Source: Burkholderiales bacterium
Lineage (GTDB): Bacteria > Pseudomonadota > Gammaproteobacteria > Burkholderiales > Burkholderiaceae_C
Reading direction: 5' to 3'
Assembly: GCA_016191525.1 (NCBI GenBank)
Contig: JACPOK010000038.1
Span: forward strand, 182,051-246,050
DNA length: 64,000 nucleotides
The notes beneath the pieces are model-generated. The model saw only the letters and a program-made list of their open reading frames with translations. It was not told where the DNA came from and made no database searches. A program made the position numbers and the translations under genes. Of the stretch, positions 29,313 through 37,652 are shown one piece after another. The stretch's first letter is position 1, and every line of letters begins with the position of its first letter.

Positions 29313-30215
29313 TCAGCCCCAGACGGCGGAGCGCATCGAAATCGCTGCGCCCTGGTAGCTGGCGTTGAAAAAGCGCGGCTGCTCCTGGGGGTCCACCGCG
29401 CCCGCCGCGTAAAGCAGGGGCAGGTAATGGTCATGGCTGGGATGGGCCATCTGCGCCACCTGTCCCAGTTTCTGGAAATCCTGCACGGCCTGGAAGTCAC
29501 CGGCCTCCAGCGCACGGGCAATCTTTCCGTCGAATTCCACGGCCCAGTCGTACGCCTGGTTGCTGGCCACGTCGCGCCGCATGGCGCGCAGGTTGTGCAC
29601 GATATTGCCGCTGCCCACGATCAGGACGCCATGGTCTCGCAAGGCCCTGAGTTCACGGCCCAGCGCAAAATGCTCGGCCGCCGGCCGGCTGTAGTCCATG
29701 CTCAGCTGCACCACCGGGATGTCGGCCTTGGGAAACATGGGCTTGAGGACGGACCAGGTGCCATGGTCAAAGCCCCATTCGGCCTTGTCCAGCCCCACGG
29801 CGGGGTGCTTGACCAGTTGGCTGATCTCCTGGGCTGCCGCTGGCGCCCCGGGCGCCGGGTATTGCTGGGCGAACAGCTCCTGGGGAAAACCACCGAAATC
29901 GTGGATCGTCTTGGGCTTGTCCATGCCGGTCAGCCACCAGCCGTGCGTGAGCCAATGGGCGGAAATGCACAGGATCAGCTGCGGCACGGGCAACTTGCCA
30001 CCGAAGTCGTGGCCCAGGGCCTGCCAGCTGCGACGGTACTCGTTGTCCTCGATGGCGTTCATCGGGCTGCCGTGGCCCACGAACAGGACCGGCATGCGAG
30101 GGGTTTTCTTGAGGCTTTTGAGGCCGTCCAGGCTGGCGGCGTCCGAAAAATCGGTCATCAGGGCTCCTGAAGCGGTCACGCTGCCGGCGGCGGCAAGGAA
30201 ATGTCTGCGTTTCAT
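29313..30215 (-). CDS. DODA-type (LigB-like) extradiol dioxygenase with Tat-like leader
   Basis: 300 residues. The core resembles YgiD/4,5-DOPA dioxygenase: LFVGHGSPMNAIEDN, ILCISAHWLTHGWW, and HPSHDHYLPLLYAAG supply the metal-binding histidines. Unlike the cytoplasmic E. coli protein, it begins MKRRHFLAAAGSVTASGA, a twin-arginine-style leader. So it may be exported folded with its metal. The reaction would be ring cleavage of a catechol-like substrate; the substrate is unknown. The stop is 4 bp from the aminotransferase stop (convergent). Confidence 0.85.
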   Translation of the reverse strand: MKRRHFLAAAGSVTASGALMTDFSDAASLDGLKSLKKTPRMPVLFVGHGSPMNAIEDNEYRRSWQALGHDFGGKLPVPQLILCISAHWLTHGWWLTGMDKPKTIHDFGGFPQELFAQQYPAPGAPAAAQEISQLVKHPAVGLDKAEWGFDHGTWSVLKPMFPKADIPVVQLSMDYSRPAAEHFALGRELRALRDHGVLIVGSGNIVHNLRAMRRDVASNQAYDWAVEFDGKIARALEAGDFQAVQDFQKLGQVAQMAHPSHDHYLPLLYAAGAVDPQEQPRFFNASYQGAAISMRSAVWG

Positions 30216-30322
30216 ATGAAAACGTTCTTCTTTATAACCAACTGAGTGAGTCCGGTGACAAAGAAAAGTTCAGCAGGCGGTTTTGGGGGTTCCTCCCTCT
30301 TTGGACTTTGTTACCGATGATA

Positions 30323-30340
30323 TATTGCACTGCACCAATA
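30323..30340. promoter_or_regulatory. Dyad in the phaZ upstream region
   Basis: TATTG-N8-CAATA, enclosing a TGCAC-like direct repeat (GCACTGCAC), lies 14 bases before the phaZ ATG. TATATT (30321-30326) overlaps it and could be a -10. TGCA-rich sites are typical of PHB-sensing repressors such as PhaR, so an operator role is possible but unproven. Confidence 0.35.
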
Positions 30341-30353
30341 GCGGGATTAGCCA

Positions 30354-31691
30354 ATGCTTTATCAGATTTACGAAACCCAGCGATCGTTGATGGAGCCCTT
30401 TGCAGACTTTGCGCAGGCCGCCGCAAAGATGTACAGCAACCCCCTGTCCCCGTTCGGCCAGAATCCCTTCGCCCAGCGGGTGGCCGCCGGCTACGACCTC
30501 GCCTACCGGCTGGGCAAGGATTACGAGAAGCCTGAATTCGAGATCAAGACCGTCAACGTGAACGGCACGGATATCGCTATCCATGAGCGGGTGGAAATCG
30601 ACAAGCCCTTTTGCGAGCTGCGCCGATTCAAGCGCTTCACCGACGACCCGGCCACGCTGACGCGCCTCAAGGGCCAGCCTGCCGTGCTGATCGTGGCGCC
30701 GCTGTCGGGCCACTACGCCACGCTGCTGCGCGACACCGTCCGCACCATGCTCAAGGACCACAAGGTCTACGTCACCGACTGGAAGAACGCCCGGACCGTG
30801 CCCCTGGCCGACGGCGAATTCCACCTGGACGACTATGTCAACTACGTCCAGGAATTTATCCGCCACCTGCAGGGCATTTACGGCAACTGCCACGTGATCA
30901 GCGTCTGCCAGCCCACGGTGCCCGTGTTGGCGGCGGTCTCGCTGATGGCTTCTCGCGGCGAGATCACGCCTTTGACGATGACCATGATGGGCGGGCCCAT
31001 CGACGCGCGCAAGTCGCCGACGGCGGTGAACAACCTGGCGATGAACAAGAGCTACGAGTGGTTCGAGAACAACGTGATCTTCCGCGTCCCGACCAATTTC
31101 CCGGGCGCAGGCCGCCGCGTGTATCCCGGCTTCCTTCAGCACACCGGCTTCGTGGCGATGAACCCCGACCGCCACGCATCGAACCACTACGACTACTTCA
31201 AGAACCTGATCAAGGGTGACGACGCCAGCACCGAAGCGCACCGCAAGTTCTACGACGAGTACAACGCCGTGCTGGACATGGATGCGGACTACTACCTGGA
31301 AACCATCCGCGTGGTGTTCCAGGAGTTCGCCCTGGTCAACGGCACCTGGGACGTGATCAGCGAAGACGGCGAACTCGAGCGCGTCAAGCCCGAGGACATC
31401 ACCACCACCGCGCACTTCACCGTCGAGGGCGAGCTGGACGACATCTCCGGCTCGGGCCAGACCGAAGCGGCGCACGACCTGTGCATCAACGTGCCGAAGT
31501 CGCGCCAGAAGCACCTGGAAGTCAAGGGCGCGGGCCACTACGGCATCTTCAGCGGCCGCCGCTGGCGCGAAATCGTCTACCCGCAGGTGAAGGCCTTCAT
31601 TGCCGAGCACAGCACCGGCCCGATGATCAAGGCCAGCGGCAAGACCTCCACGGCTCTGGCGCCCGCCAAGAAGGCCGCGCGCCGCCGGTGA
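30354..31691 (+). CDS. phaZ: Intracellular poly(3-hydroxybutyrate) depolymerase
   Basis: 445 residues. It matches the PhaZ1-type intracellular enzymes of Burkholderiales, alpha/beta hydrolases with a catalytic Cys instead of Ser. Here Cys185 lies in HVISVCQPTVP. Other family blocks are VLIVAPLSGHYATLLRDTV and the C-terminal GAGHYGIFSGRRWRE with the catalytic His. There is no signal peptide. The Lys/Arg-rich end (KKAARRR) fits contact with granules or DNA. It mobilises stored PHB to 3-hydroxybutyryl units. The stop overlaps the GTG start of the RnfB-like gene (31688-31691). Confidence 0.95.
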   Translation: MLYQIYETQRSLMEPFADFAQAAAKMYSNPLSPFGQNPFAQRVAAGYDLAYRLGKDYEKPEFEIKTVNVNGTDIAIHERVEIDKPFCELRRFKRFTDDPATLTRLKGQPAVLIVAPLSGHYATLLRDTVRTMLKDHKVYVTDWKNARTVPLADGEFHLDDYVNYVQEFIRHLQGIYGNCHVISVCQPTVPVLAAVSLMASRGEITPLTMTMMGGPIDARKSPTAVNNLAMNKSYEWFENNVIFRVPTNFPGAGRRVYPGFLQHTGFVAMNPDRHASNHYDYFKNLIKGDDASTEAHRKFYDEYNAVLDMDADYYLETIRVVFQEFALVNGTWDVISEDGELERVKPEDITTTAHFTVEGELDDISGSGQTEAAHDLCINVPKSRQKHLEVKGAGHYGIFSGRRWREIVYPQVKAFIAEHSTGPMIKASGKTSTALAPAKKAARRR

Positions 31692-32326
31692 ACGCGCCGC
31701 TGGGGCCCCTGGCGGCGCGGATTCACTCCGCGCTGCCCCAGACCCAGTGCACACGCTGCGGCTATCCCGACTGCGCGGGCTACGCCCGGGCCATTGCCGA
31801 GGGCGAGGCAGCTATCAACCAATGCCCGCCCGGCGGCGCCGAAGGCATCGCGCGCCTCTCGGCCATCACCTCACGGCCCGTCCTGCCGCTGAATCCCGCC
31901 AATGGGGTCGAAGGGCCGCGCGCCCTGGCCGTCATCGACGAGAACTGGTGCATAGGCTGCACGCTTTGCCTGGACGCCTGCCCCACCGACGCCATCCTGG
32001 GCAGCAACAAGCTGATGCACACAGTGATCGAGCCGTATTGCACCGGCTGCGAGCTGTGCATCCCGGTCTGCCCGGTCGACTGCATCAGCCTGGAAAACGT
32101 CACCGGCGAGCGCACCGGGTGGCAGGCGTGGTCCGCCGCCAAGGCGTCGGAAGCGCTGCAACGCTACCAATTTCATAGCGGTCAACGCTTATCCGGCACG
32201 CTCTCTGGCCGTTTTTCGCCCGAAAATGAGGCTGAAAAGCCCCTCCCTGGTCCGGCCGGCGATGAGGCGCGCAAACGCGCCGTGATCGAAGCCGCCCTGG
32301 CCCGCGTGCGCTCGCGCAAGACCTAG
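31688..32326 (+). CDS. RnfB-like ferredoxin with Fes and two [4Fe-4S] domains
   Basis: 212 residues. The N-terminal Fes domain has CTRCGYPDCAGYA and QCPPGG. Two ferredoxin motifs follow: CIGCTLCLDACPTDAI and CTGCELCIPVCPVDCI. This is the soluble half of RnfB/RsxB without the membrane anchor, and no other rnf gene is nearby. GTG 31688 overlaps the phaZ stop (GTGA). The C-terminal part includes dispersed-repeat sequence encoding about YQFHSGQRLSGTLSGRFSPE, outside the cluster domains. It would carry low-potential electrons; Kor, encoded just downstream on the other strand, is an attractive partner by inference. Confidence 0.88.
   Translation: MNAPLGPLAARIHSALPQTQCTRCGYPDCAGYARAIAEGEAAINQCPPGGAEGIARLSAITSRPVLPLNPANGVEGPRALAVIDENWCIGCTLCLDACPTDAILGSNKLMHTVIEPYCTGCELCIPVCPVDCISLENVTGERTGWQAWSAAKASEALQRYQFHSGQRLSGTLSGRFSPENEAEKPLPGPAGDEARKRAVIEAALARVRSRKT
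32163..32230 (+). repeat. Dispersed ~65-nt repeat, copy B, in frame inside the rnfB-like gene
   Basis: Head GCTAC-CAATTTC-ATAGC, TGGCCGT at element positions 44-50, and AAAA at 61-64. It is translated in a different frame from copy A (codons break after GC), and no stop arises. Confidence 0.75.
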
Positions 32327-32763
32327 CCAAGCGCGTCGTTCACCTGCTCGTGGAACTCGGTCTGGCTCAGCGCCGCGCCGATCTCGCGGGGCAATGCGTC
32401 GCGTACGGAAAAAACGCCCAGGATCTTCGAGCCCGGGCCCAGGATGGGGAGGTGGCGAAAGCCCCGTTCGATCATGATCACCACCGCGTCCGACACCACC
32501 ATCTCCGGCGGCACGCAGATCGGCTTGGCAGTCATGACCTCGCGCATGGTGGTGCGCTCCGGGTCCAACCCCTTGGCCAGGACGCGGGTCATCAGGTCCC
32601 GCTCAGTGACGATGCCAAGGAGGATGTCCGGCGGCTCCATCACAAGCACGCTGCCGCAGTTGGCGCGCGTCATGACGCCGGCGGCTTCGCGGACCGTGGC
32701 CAGCGGCCCCAGGCAAAGCACGTGGTTGCGGGTGATGGACTGGAAAACGGTGCGTTCAGCCAT
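32323..32763 (-). CDS. CBS-domain pair protein
   Basis: 146 residues made of two CBS domains (about 10-65 and 75-135), with typical ends LLGIVTERDLMTRVL and ILGVFSVRDALPREI. Such stand-alone pairs bind adenosine nucleotides or NAD(H) and sense energy state. It sits between the RnfB-like gene and the kor operon; the start is 25 bp from the korB-like stop. The stop overlaps the RnfB-like stop in CTAG at 32323-32326. Confidence 0.88.
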   Translation of the reverse strand: MAERTVFQSITRNHVLCLGPLATVREAAGVMTRANCGSVLVMEPPDILLGIVTERDLMTRVLAKGLDPERTTMREVMTAKPICVPPEMVVSDAVVIMIERGFRHLPILGPGSKILGVFSVRDALPREIGAALSQTEFHEQVNDALG

Positions 32764-32788
32764 GGCGGGCCTCCCGTTGGGTTTGCTG

Positions 32789-33844
32789 CTAGCGCAACGA
32801 AGCGTTGATCTTGTCCAGCGCGGCGGCGCCCGGGCACAGTTGTGGCACGCCCTGCGCGTTCAGCGGCATGGCCGTGGTGTTCAGCGCGGTATGCAGATCG
32901 GTGGCCAGCGGGTCCACGTACAGGAGGCCTGTCACCACCTCGCCCAGCGCCTGGTGCTTCTGCATGTAGCTCATGGCGGCGTAGCGGTCAGTCGGGTTGT
33001 AGTCGCTGTGCAGGCTGCGCAGGCGCAGGAGCGTGCCGTCGTGCTGGCGCACGTCGACCACTTCACCCGGCGCGGCTTCCAGCGTGATCTCGTCGCGCGA
33101 CGAGATGAAGTCAATGCGGCTGACGGCTTCGTTGTGCTCGCGCACATAGTCGTAGCTCTTGGTGCTGCCCGGGTGGTTGTTGAAGGCCACGCAGGGGCTG
33201 ATCACGTCGATGAAGGCCGCGCCGCCGTGACTGATGGCACCCTTGATCAGCGGCACCAGTTGCGCCTTGTTGCCCGAGAAACTTCTCCCCACATAGGTGG
33301 CGCCCAGCTGCAACGCCATGGCAACCAGGTCAATCGCGCTGTCGCTGTTGGTCACCCCTTTTTTGCTGCGCGAGCCCTGGTCGGCCGTGGCGGAAAACTG
33401 GCCCTTGGTCAGGCCGTAGACACCATTGTTTTCCACGATGTAGGCCATCCGGACGCCACGCCGCATGGCATGGGCGAACTGCCCCAGGCCGATGGAGGCC
33501 GAGTCGCCGTCACCCGAAACGCCCAGGTACAGCAGGTCGCGGTTGGCCAGGTTGGCGCCGGTCAGCACCGAGGGCATGCGGCCGTGCACGGTGTTGAAGC
33601 CATGCGAGGCGCCCAGGAAATAGTCTGGCGTCTTGGAACTGCAGCCTATGCCCGAGAGCTTGGCCACGCGATGCGGCTCGATGTCCAGCTCCCAGCAGGC
33701 CTGCACGATGGCGGCGGAGATGGAGTCGTGCCCGCAGCCGGCGCACAGCGTGCTGACCTTGCCTTCGTAGTCGCGCCGGGTGTAGCCGACCTTGTTGAGC
33801 TCCAGCGTCGGGTGGTGCAGCCGTGGTTTGGCGAGATAGGTCAT
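32789..33844 (-). CDS. 2-oxoacid:ferredoxin oxidoreductase, beta subunit (KorB-like)
   Basis: 351 residues, the TPP-binding subunit. The Cys motif is STLCAGCGHDSIS, followed by KLSGIGCSSKTPDYF. The TPP-Mg motif is GDGDSASIGLGQFAHAMRRG with NNGVYGLTKGQ. Together with the alpha subunit it would decarboxylate 2-oxoglutarate (or another 2-oxoacid) to the acyl-CoA and reduce ferredoxin. The start overlaps the alpha stop by four bases. Confidence 0.9.
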   Translation of the reverse strand: MTYLAKPRLHHPTLELNKVGYTRRDYEGKVSTLCAGCGHDSISAAIVQACWELDIEPHRVAKLSGIGCSSKTPDYFLGASHGFNTVHGRMPSVLTGANLANRDLLYLGVSGDGDSASIGLGQFAHAMRRGVRMAYIVENNGVYGLTKGQFSATADQGSRSKKGVTNSDSAIDLVAMALQLGATYVGRSFSGNKAQLVPLIKGAISHGGAAFIDVISPCVAFNNHPGSTKSYDYVREHNEAVSRIDFISSRDEITLEAAPGEVVDVRQHDGTLLRLRSLHSDYNPTDRYAAMSYMQKHQALGEVVTGLLYVDPLATDLHTALNTTAMPLNAQGVPQLCPGAAALDKINASLR

Positions 33845-35694
33845 GCCGCTTGCTCCCTGGAACGTTCCTTGCGCTTCTTCGGCGCGACGACTTCGGAATG
33901 CACCTGCGCCGTGATGGCCTTGGTGATGAACCGGGCGGTGATGGGGGTGCCGTCGAAGTGCAGCACCTTGACCAGGCGCCCGGGATCGACACCCAGTTCA
34001 TTGACCAGCAGCGAATGCATCTGGGCGTCTCGGTTCTGCTCCACCACGAACACCTCGTCATGCTCGGCCAGAAACTGCGCCACGATGTCGGGGAACGGAA
34101 AGGCCCGCAGCCGCAGCGCATCGAGGTGGATGCCGGCTTCCGTCAGCGCATCCAGCGCCTCGTGCATGGAGGGGCTGGTCGATCCGAAATAGATCACGCC
34201 CAGCCGGGTCTTGCGCGCCGCCGGGCGCAGCACGGGCTGGGGCACCAGGGAGGCGGCGGTCGCGAACTTCTTGAGCAGCCGCTCCACGTTGTAGATGTAG
34301 TCGGGCCCGCGCTCGGAGTAGCGGGCATAAGCATCGCGCGTGGTACCGCGTGTGAAGTAGCTGCCCTTGGTGGCGTGGGTGCCCGGCAGCGTTCGCCAGG
34401 GAATGCCATCACCATCGACATCCTTGTAGCGCCCGAAATCCTTGCCGGCTTCCAGTTCTTCGGCGGTCATGATCTTTCCCCTGTCATAGCCGCGTCCCGG
34501 CTCCCATGCAAAGGGGCGGCACAGGCGCTGGTTCATGCCGATATCGAGGTCCGTCATCAGGAACACCGGTGTCTGCAGCCGGTCAGCCAGGTCCAGCGCT
34601 GCCGCCGCGTGCTCAAAACACTCGTGCGGGTCCTCGGGGAACAGCAGCACATGCTTGGTGTCGCCGTGCGACGCATACGCGCAGGAGATGATGTCGGCCT
34701 GCTGCGTGCGCGTGGGCATGCCCGTCGACGGCCCGCCCCGCTGCACATTGATGATGGTGACAGGGATCTCGGCAAAGTAGGCCAGGCCGATGAATTCCGT
34801 CATGAGCGAGACACCGGGACCCGATGTCGCGGTGAAAGCGCGCGCACCGTTCCAGCCCGCGCCCACCACCATGCCGATGGACGCGATCTCGTCCTCGGCC
34901 TGGACGATGGCATGGCGGTTCTGGCCGGTGGCTGCGTCCACTCTGTACTTCATGCAGTACTTCTGGAACGCCTCAGCCACGGACGACGACGGGGTAATGG
35001 GGTACCAGGCGGCCACGGTCGCACCCCCGTAAACGCAACCCAGCGCCGCGGCACTGTTGCCGTCCACGAAGATCTGGTCGCCCACCTTGTCGGCGCGGCG
35101 CACGCGGATGCCCAGCGGCGATTGCAGGTGCTCCTTTGCGAAGTCACGCCCCAGGTGCAGCGCCTGCACGTTGGAAGCCAGCAGCTTTTCCTTGCCCTTG
35201 TATTGCTCGCCGAACAGCTTCTCGATCACCTCGGGATCGATCTCCAGCAGCACCGACAGCGCGCCCACGTAGACGATGTTCTTGAATAGCTGGCGCTGGC
35301 GCGGATCGGTGTACACCGCGTTGCAGATTTCGGTGAGCGGCATGCCGATCACGTGGATGTCGGGCCGGAACTTCGAGGGCGGCAGGGGCCGCGTGCTGTC
35401 GTAGAACAGGTAGCCGCCCGGCTCCAGCTCGGCGACGTCGGCGTCCCAGGTCTGCGGGTTCATGGCTACCATCATGTCGATGCCGCCGCGACGGCCCAGG
35501 TGGCCTTGCTCGGTTACCCGCACCTCGTACCAGGTGGGCAGGCCCTGGATGTTGCTGGGGAAGATGTTGCGCGGGCTCACCGGAACGCCCATGCGCAGGA
35601 TGGCCTTGGCAAACAGCTCATTGGCGCTTGCCGAACCCGAGCCGTTGACGTTGGCGAACTTGATGACGAAATCGTTGACGGCTTCGATCCTCAT
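33841..35694 (-). CDS. 2-oxoacid:ferredoxin oxidoreductase, fused gamma-alpha subunit (KorA-like)
   Basis: 617 residues. The gamma domain comes first (about 1-190; FVIKFANVNGSGSASANELFAKA), then the alpha (pyrimidine-binding) domain with the YPITPSSSVAEAFQKY signature (about 240-260) and SGPGVSLMTEFIGLAYFAEIP. This gamma-alpha fusion is typical of Kor-type 2-oxoglutarate enzymes. ATG 35694 overlaps the stop of the next gene upstream (ATGA, 35691-35694), so the longer frame is rejected. It forms an alpha2beta2 enzyme with the beta subunit. Confidence 0.9.
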   Translation of the reverse strand: MRIEAVNDFVIKFANVNGSGSASANELFAKAILRMGVPVSPRNIFPSNIQGLPTWYEVRVTEQGHLGRRGGIDMMVAMNPQTWDADVAELEPGGYLFYDSTRPLPPSKFRPDIHVIGMPLTEICNAVYTDPRQRQLFKNIVYVGALSVLLEIDPEVIEKLFGEQYKGKEKLLASNVQALHLGRDFAKEHLQSPLGIRVRRADKVGDQIFVDGNSAAALGCVYGGATVAAWYPITPSSSVAEAFQKYCMKYRVDAATGQNRHAIVQAEDEIASIGMVVGAGWNGARAFTATSGPGVSLMTEFIGLAYFAEIPVTIINVQRGGPSTGMPTRTQQADIISCAYASHGDTKHVLLFPEDPHECFEHAAAALDLADRLQTPVFLMTDLDIGMNQRLCRPFAWEPGRGYDRGKIMTAEELEAGKDFGRYKDVDGDGIPWRTLPGTHATKGSYFTRGTTRDAYARYSERGPDYIYNVERLLKKFATAASLVPQPVLRPAARKTRLGVIYFGSTSPSMHEALDALTEAGIHLDALRLRAFPFPDIVAQFLAEHDEVFVVEQNRDAQMHSLLVNELGVDPGRLVKVLHFDGTPITARFITKAITAQVHSEVVAPKKRKERSREQAA

Positions 35695-37523
35695 GCGACA
35701 GCCTCCAGCGCCACCACCATCGTGCCGTCGCGGCAGGCCTTGCCAGCCTGGGTGGTATTGAGCAGGTACTTCTGCATGTCCCATGCGCCCGTTGGGCAGC
35801 GCTCGGCGCACAGGCCGCAGTGCAGGCAGACGTCTTCGTCCTTGGCCATGATGCGGTTGGTCTTGAGCTCGCCCGACACATACAGGTGCTGCGCCAGGTT
35901 CAGCGCCGGCGCCTTCAACCGCGTTCGCAGGTCCGCCTCTTCACCGTTCTCGGTGAAGGTGATGCAATCCATGGGACAGATGTCCACGCAGGCATCGCAC
36001 TCGATGCAGGTGTCCTCGTTGAACACGGTCTGCACGTCGCAGTTGAGGCACCGGCCCGCCTCCTTGATGGCGGTAGCCACGTCAAAGCCGAGTTCCACCT
36101 CCACCTTGATGCTGGACAGCGCCTTCTCTGCCTTGGCCCACGGCACCTTGTAGCGGGTGTCGTTGATGGTGTCGTTGTCGTAGCTCCACTCATGGATGCC
36201 CATCTTCTGCGACATCAGGTTGGTCATGGGCGCGGGCCGGACGCGGATGTCCTCGCCGTTGAGCATCCTGTCAATCGACACCGCGGCTTCGTGCCCATGG
36301 GCCACCGCCGTGATGATGTTCTTCGGCCCGAATGCCGAGTCGCCGCCGAAGAAGACGTTGGGCACCGTCGACTGGAAAGTGTGCTTGTCCAGGTTGGGCA
36401 AGCCCCATTCGTCGAAAGCGATTCCACTGTCGCGCTCGATCCAGGGAAAAGAATTTTCCTGGCCCACGGCAACCAGCACGTCGTCGCACTCGAAGAAGGG
36501 ATCAGGCTCGCCGGTGGGCACCAGGCTGCGCTTTCCCTTGGCGTCATAGATGGCCTTGACGATCTCGAAGGTCATGCCCTTGAGCTTGCCGCCTTCATGC
36601 ACGAAAGCCTTGGGCACGTGGTAGTTGAGGATGGGAATGCCCTCATGCTGGGCGTCTTCCTTTTCCCAGGGCGAGGCCTTCATTTCCTCGAAGCCGCTGC
36701 GCACGATGACCTTCACGTCCGTGCCGCCCAGGCGGCGCGCGGAGCGGCAGCAGTCCATGGCCGTATTGCCGCCGCCCAGCACGATGACCCGTTTGCCGAC
36801 ACTGGTGATGTGGCCGAATGAAACAGATGCCAGCCAGTCGATGCCGATATGGATGTTCGCCCTGGCCTCCTCGCGGCCCGGCAGTTCCAGGTTGCGGCCG
36901 CGCGGCGCGCCGCAGCCCACGAAGATGGCGTCATAGCCCTCGCCCATCAGCGCCTTCATGGATTCGATGCGCTGCCCGCTCCTGAACTGCACGCCCAGGT
37001 CGAGGATGTAGCCGGTTTCCTCGTCGATCACCGATTCGGGCAGGCGAAAGCGCGGTATCTGCGTGCGGATGAAGCCGCCCGCCTTGGCCTCACCGTCGTA
37101 GACCGTCACTTCATAGCCCAGCGGCGCCAGGTCGCGCGCCACGGTGAGCGATGCGGGGCCGGCGCCGATGCACGCAATGCGCTTGCCGTTGCTCTTGCCC
37201 GCCTTGGGCATGCGTCCCGTAACGCCGTCCTTCATGTCGGCCGCGACACGCTTGAGCCGGCAGATGGCGACCGGCTCCGGGGCGACGCCGTTGTTCTCCT
37301 CGACACGGCCGCGCCGGCAGGCGGGCTCGCACGGCCGGTCGCAGGTGCGCCCGAGAATGCCGGGGAAAACGTTGGACACCCAGTTGATCATGTAGGCATC
37401 GCTGTAGCGGCCCTGGGCGATCAGGCGGATGTATTCGGGGACGGGAGTGTGCGCCGGACAGGCGTACTGGCAATCCACGACCTTGTGAAAATAGGCCGGG
37501 TTGGCGATATCGGTTCGCTGCAA
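35691..37523 (-). CDS. NAD(P)-dependent FAD/Fe-S oxidoreductase linked to Kor
   Basis: 610 residues. The N-terminus (about 1-100) has the glutamate-synthase-small-subunit style Fe-S region (CQYACPAHTPVPEYI, CDRPCEPACRRG). Then come the FAD motif CIGAGPASLTVARDLAPLG, the NAD(P) motif VIVLGGGNTAMDCCRSA, and GGDSAFGPKNIITAVAHGHEAA. The C-terminal ferredoxin domain adds CIECDACVDICPMDC and CLHCGLCAERCPTGA. It probably moves electrons between ferredoxin and NAD(P)H for the Kor enzyme, as in the Thauera 2-oxoglutarate:ferredoxin system. The start is TTG 37523, with AAGGAG seven bases upstream. It is the first gene of the three-gene operon. Confidence 0.87.
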   Translation of the reverse strand: MQRTDIANPAYFHKVVDCQYACPAHTPVPEYIRLIAQGRYSDAYMINWVSNVFPGILGRTCDRPCEPACRRGRVEENNGVAPEPVAICRLKRVAADMKDGVTGRMPKAGKSNGKRIACIGAGPASLTVARDLAPLGYEVTVYDGEAKAGGFIRTQIPRFRLPESVIDEETGYILDLGVQFRSGQRIESMKALMGEGYDAIFVGCGAPRGRNLELPGREEARANIHIGIDWLASVSFGHITSVGKRVIVLGGGNTAMDCCRSARRLGGTDVKVIVRSGFEEMKASPWEKEDAQHEGIPILNYHVPKAFVHEGGKLKGMTFEIVKAIYDAKGKRSLVPTGEPDPFFECDDVLVAVGQENSFPWIERDSGIAFDEWGLPNLDKHTFQSTVPNVFFGGDSAFGPKNIITAVAHGHEAAVSIDRMLNGEDIRVRPAPMTNLMSQKMGIHEWSYDNDTINDTRYKVPWAKAEKALSSIKVEVELGFDVATAIKEAGRCLNCDVQTVFNEDTCIECDACVDICPMDCITFTENGEEADLRTRLKAPALNLAQHLYVSGELKTNRIMAKDEDVCLHCGLCAERCPTGAWDMQKYLLNTTQAGKACRDGTMVVALEAVA

Positions 37524-37652
37524 AGCTTGTCTCCTTGCCTCTGTAGCCGCTGCGCCCCGGGTCGGGGTTCGTGGTCTCGGGCCAGTCTAAGCCTCGCGGG
37601 GGGCACGGCTCTCGGGTGAATCCCGAAGCGCGTCAGTTTGGTGTCAGCACCG

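Noticed and set aside
30210..30221. Perfect palindrome TTTCATATGAAA at the dioxygenase start
   Set aside because: It overlaps the start codon and partly reflects the ATG context. A 12-base palindrome can occur by chance and there is no second copy.
30270..31754. Long minus-strand open frame opposite phaZ
   Set aside because: It is the antisense shadow of a strongly conserved PHB depolymerase. Its translation is Val/His/Arg-rich without domain features, a normal effect of GC-rich codon use.
31808..31830. GCTAT match inside the rnfB-like Fes domain
   Set aside because: The second arm at the fixed 7-base spacing is missing, and the residues belong to a conserved domain, so it is not a repeat copy.
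37524..37652. Small gene in the 129-bp gap before the Kor-linked oxidoreductase
   Set aside because: No frame with a start and ribosome site other than that of the TTG-initiated gene. It contains a GC-rich stretch only.
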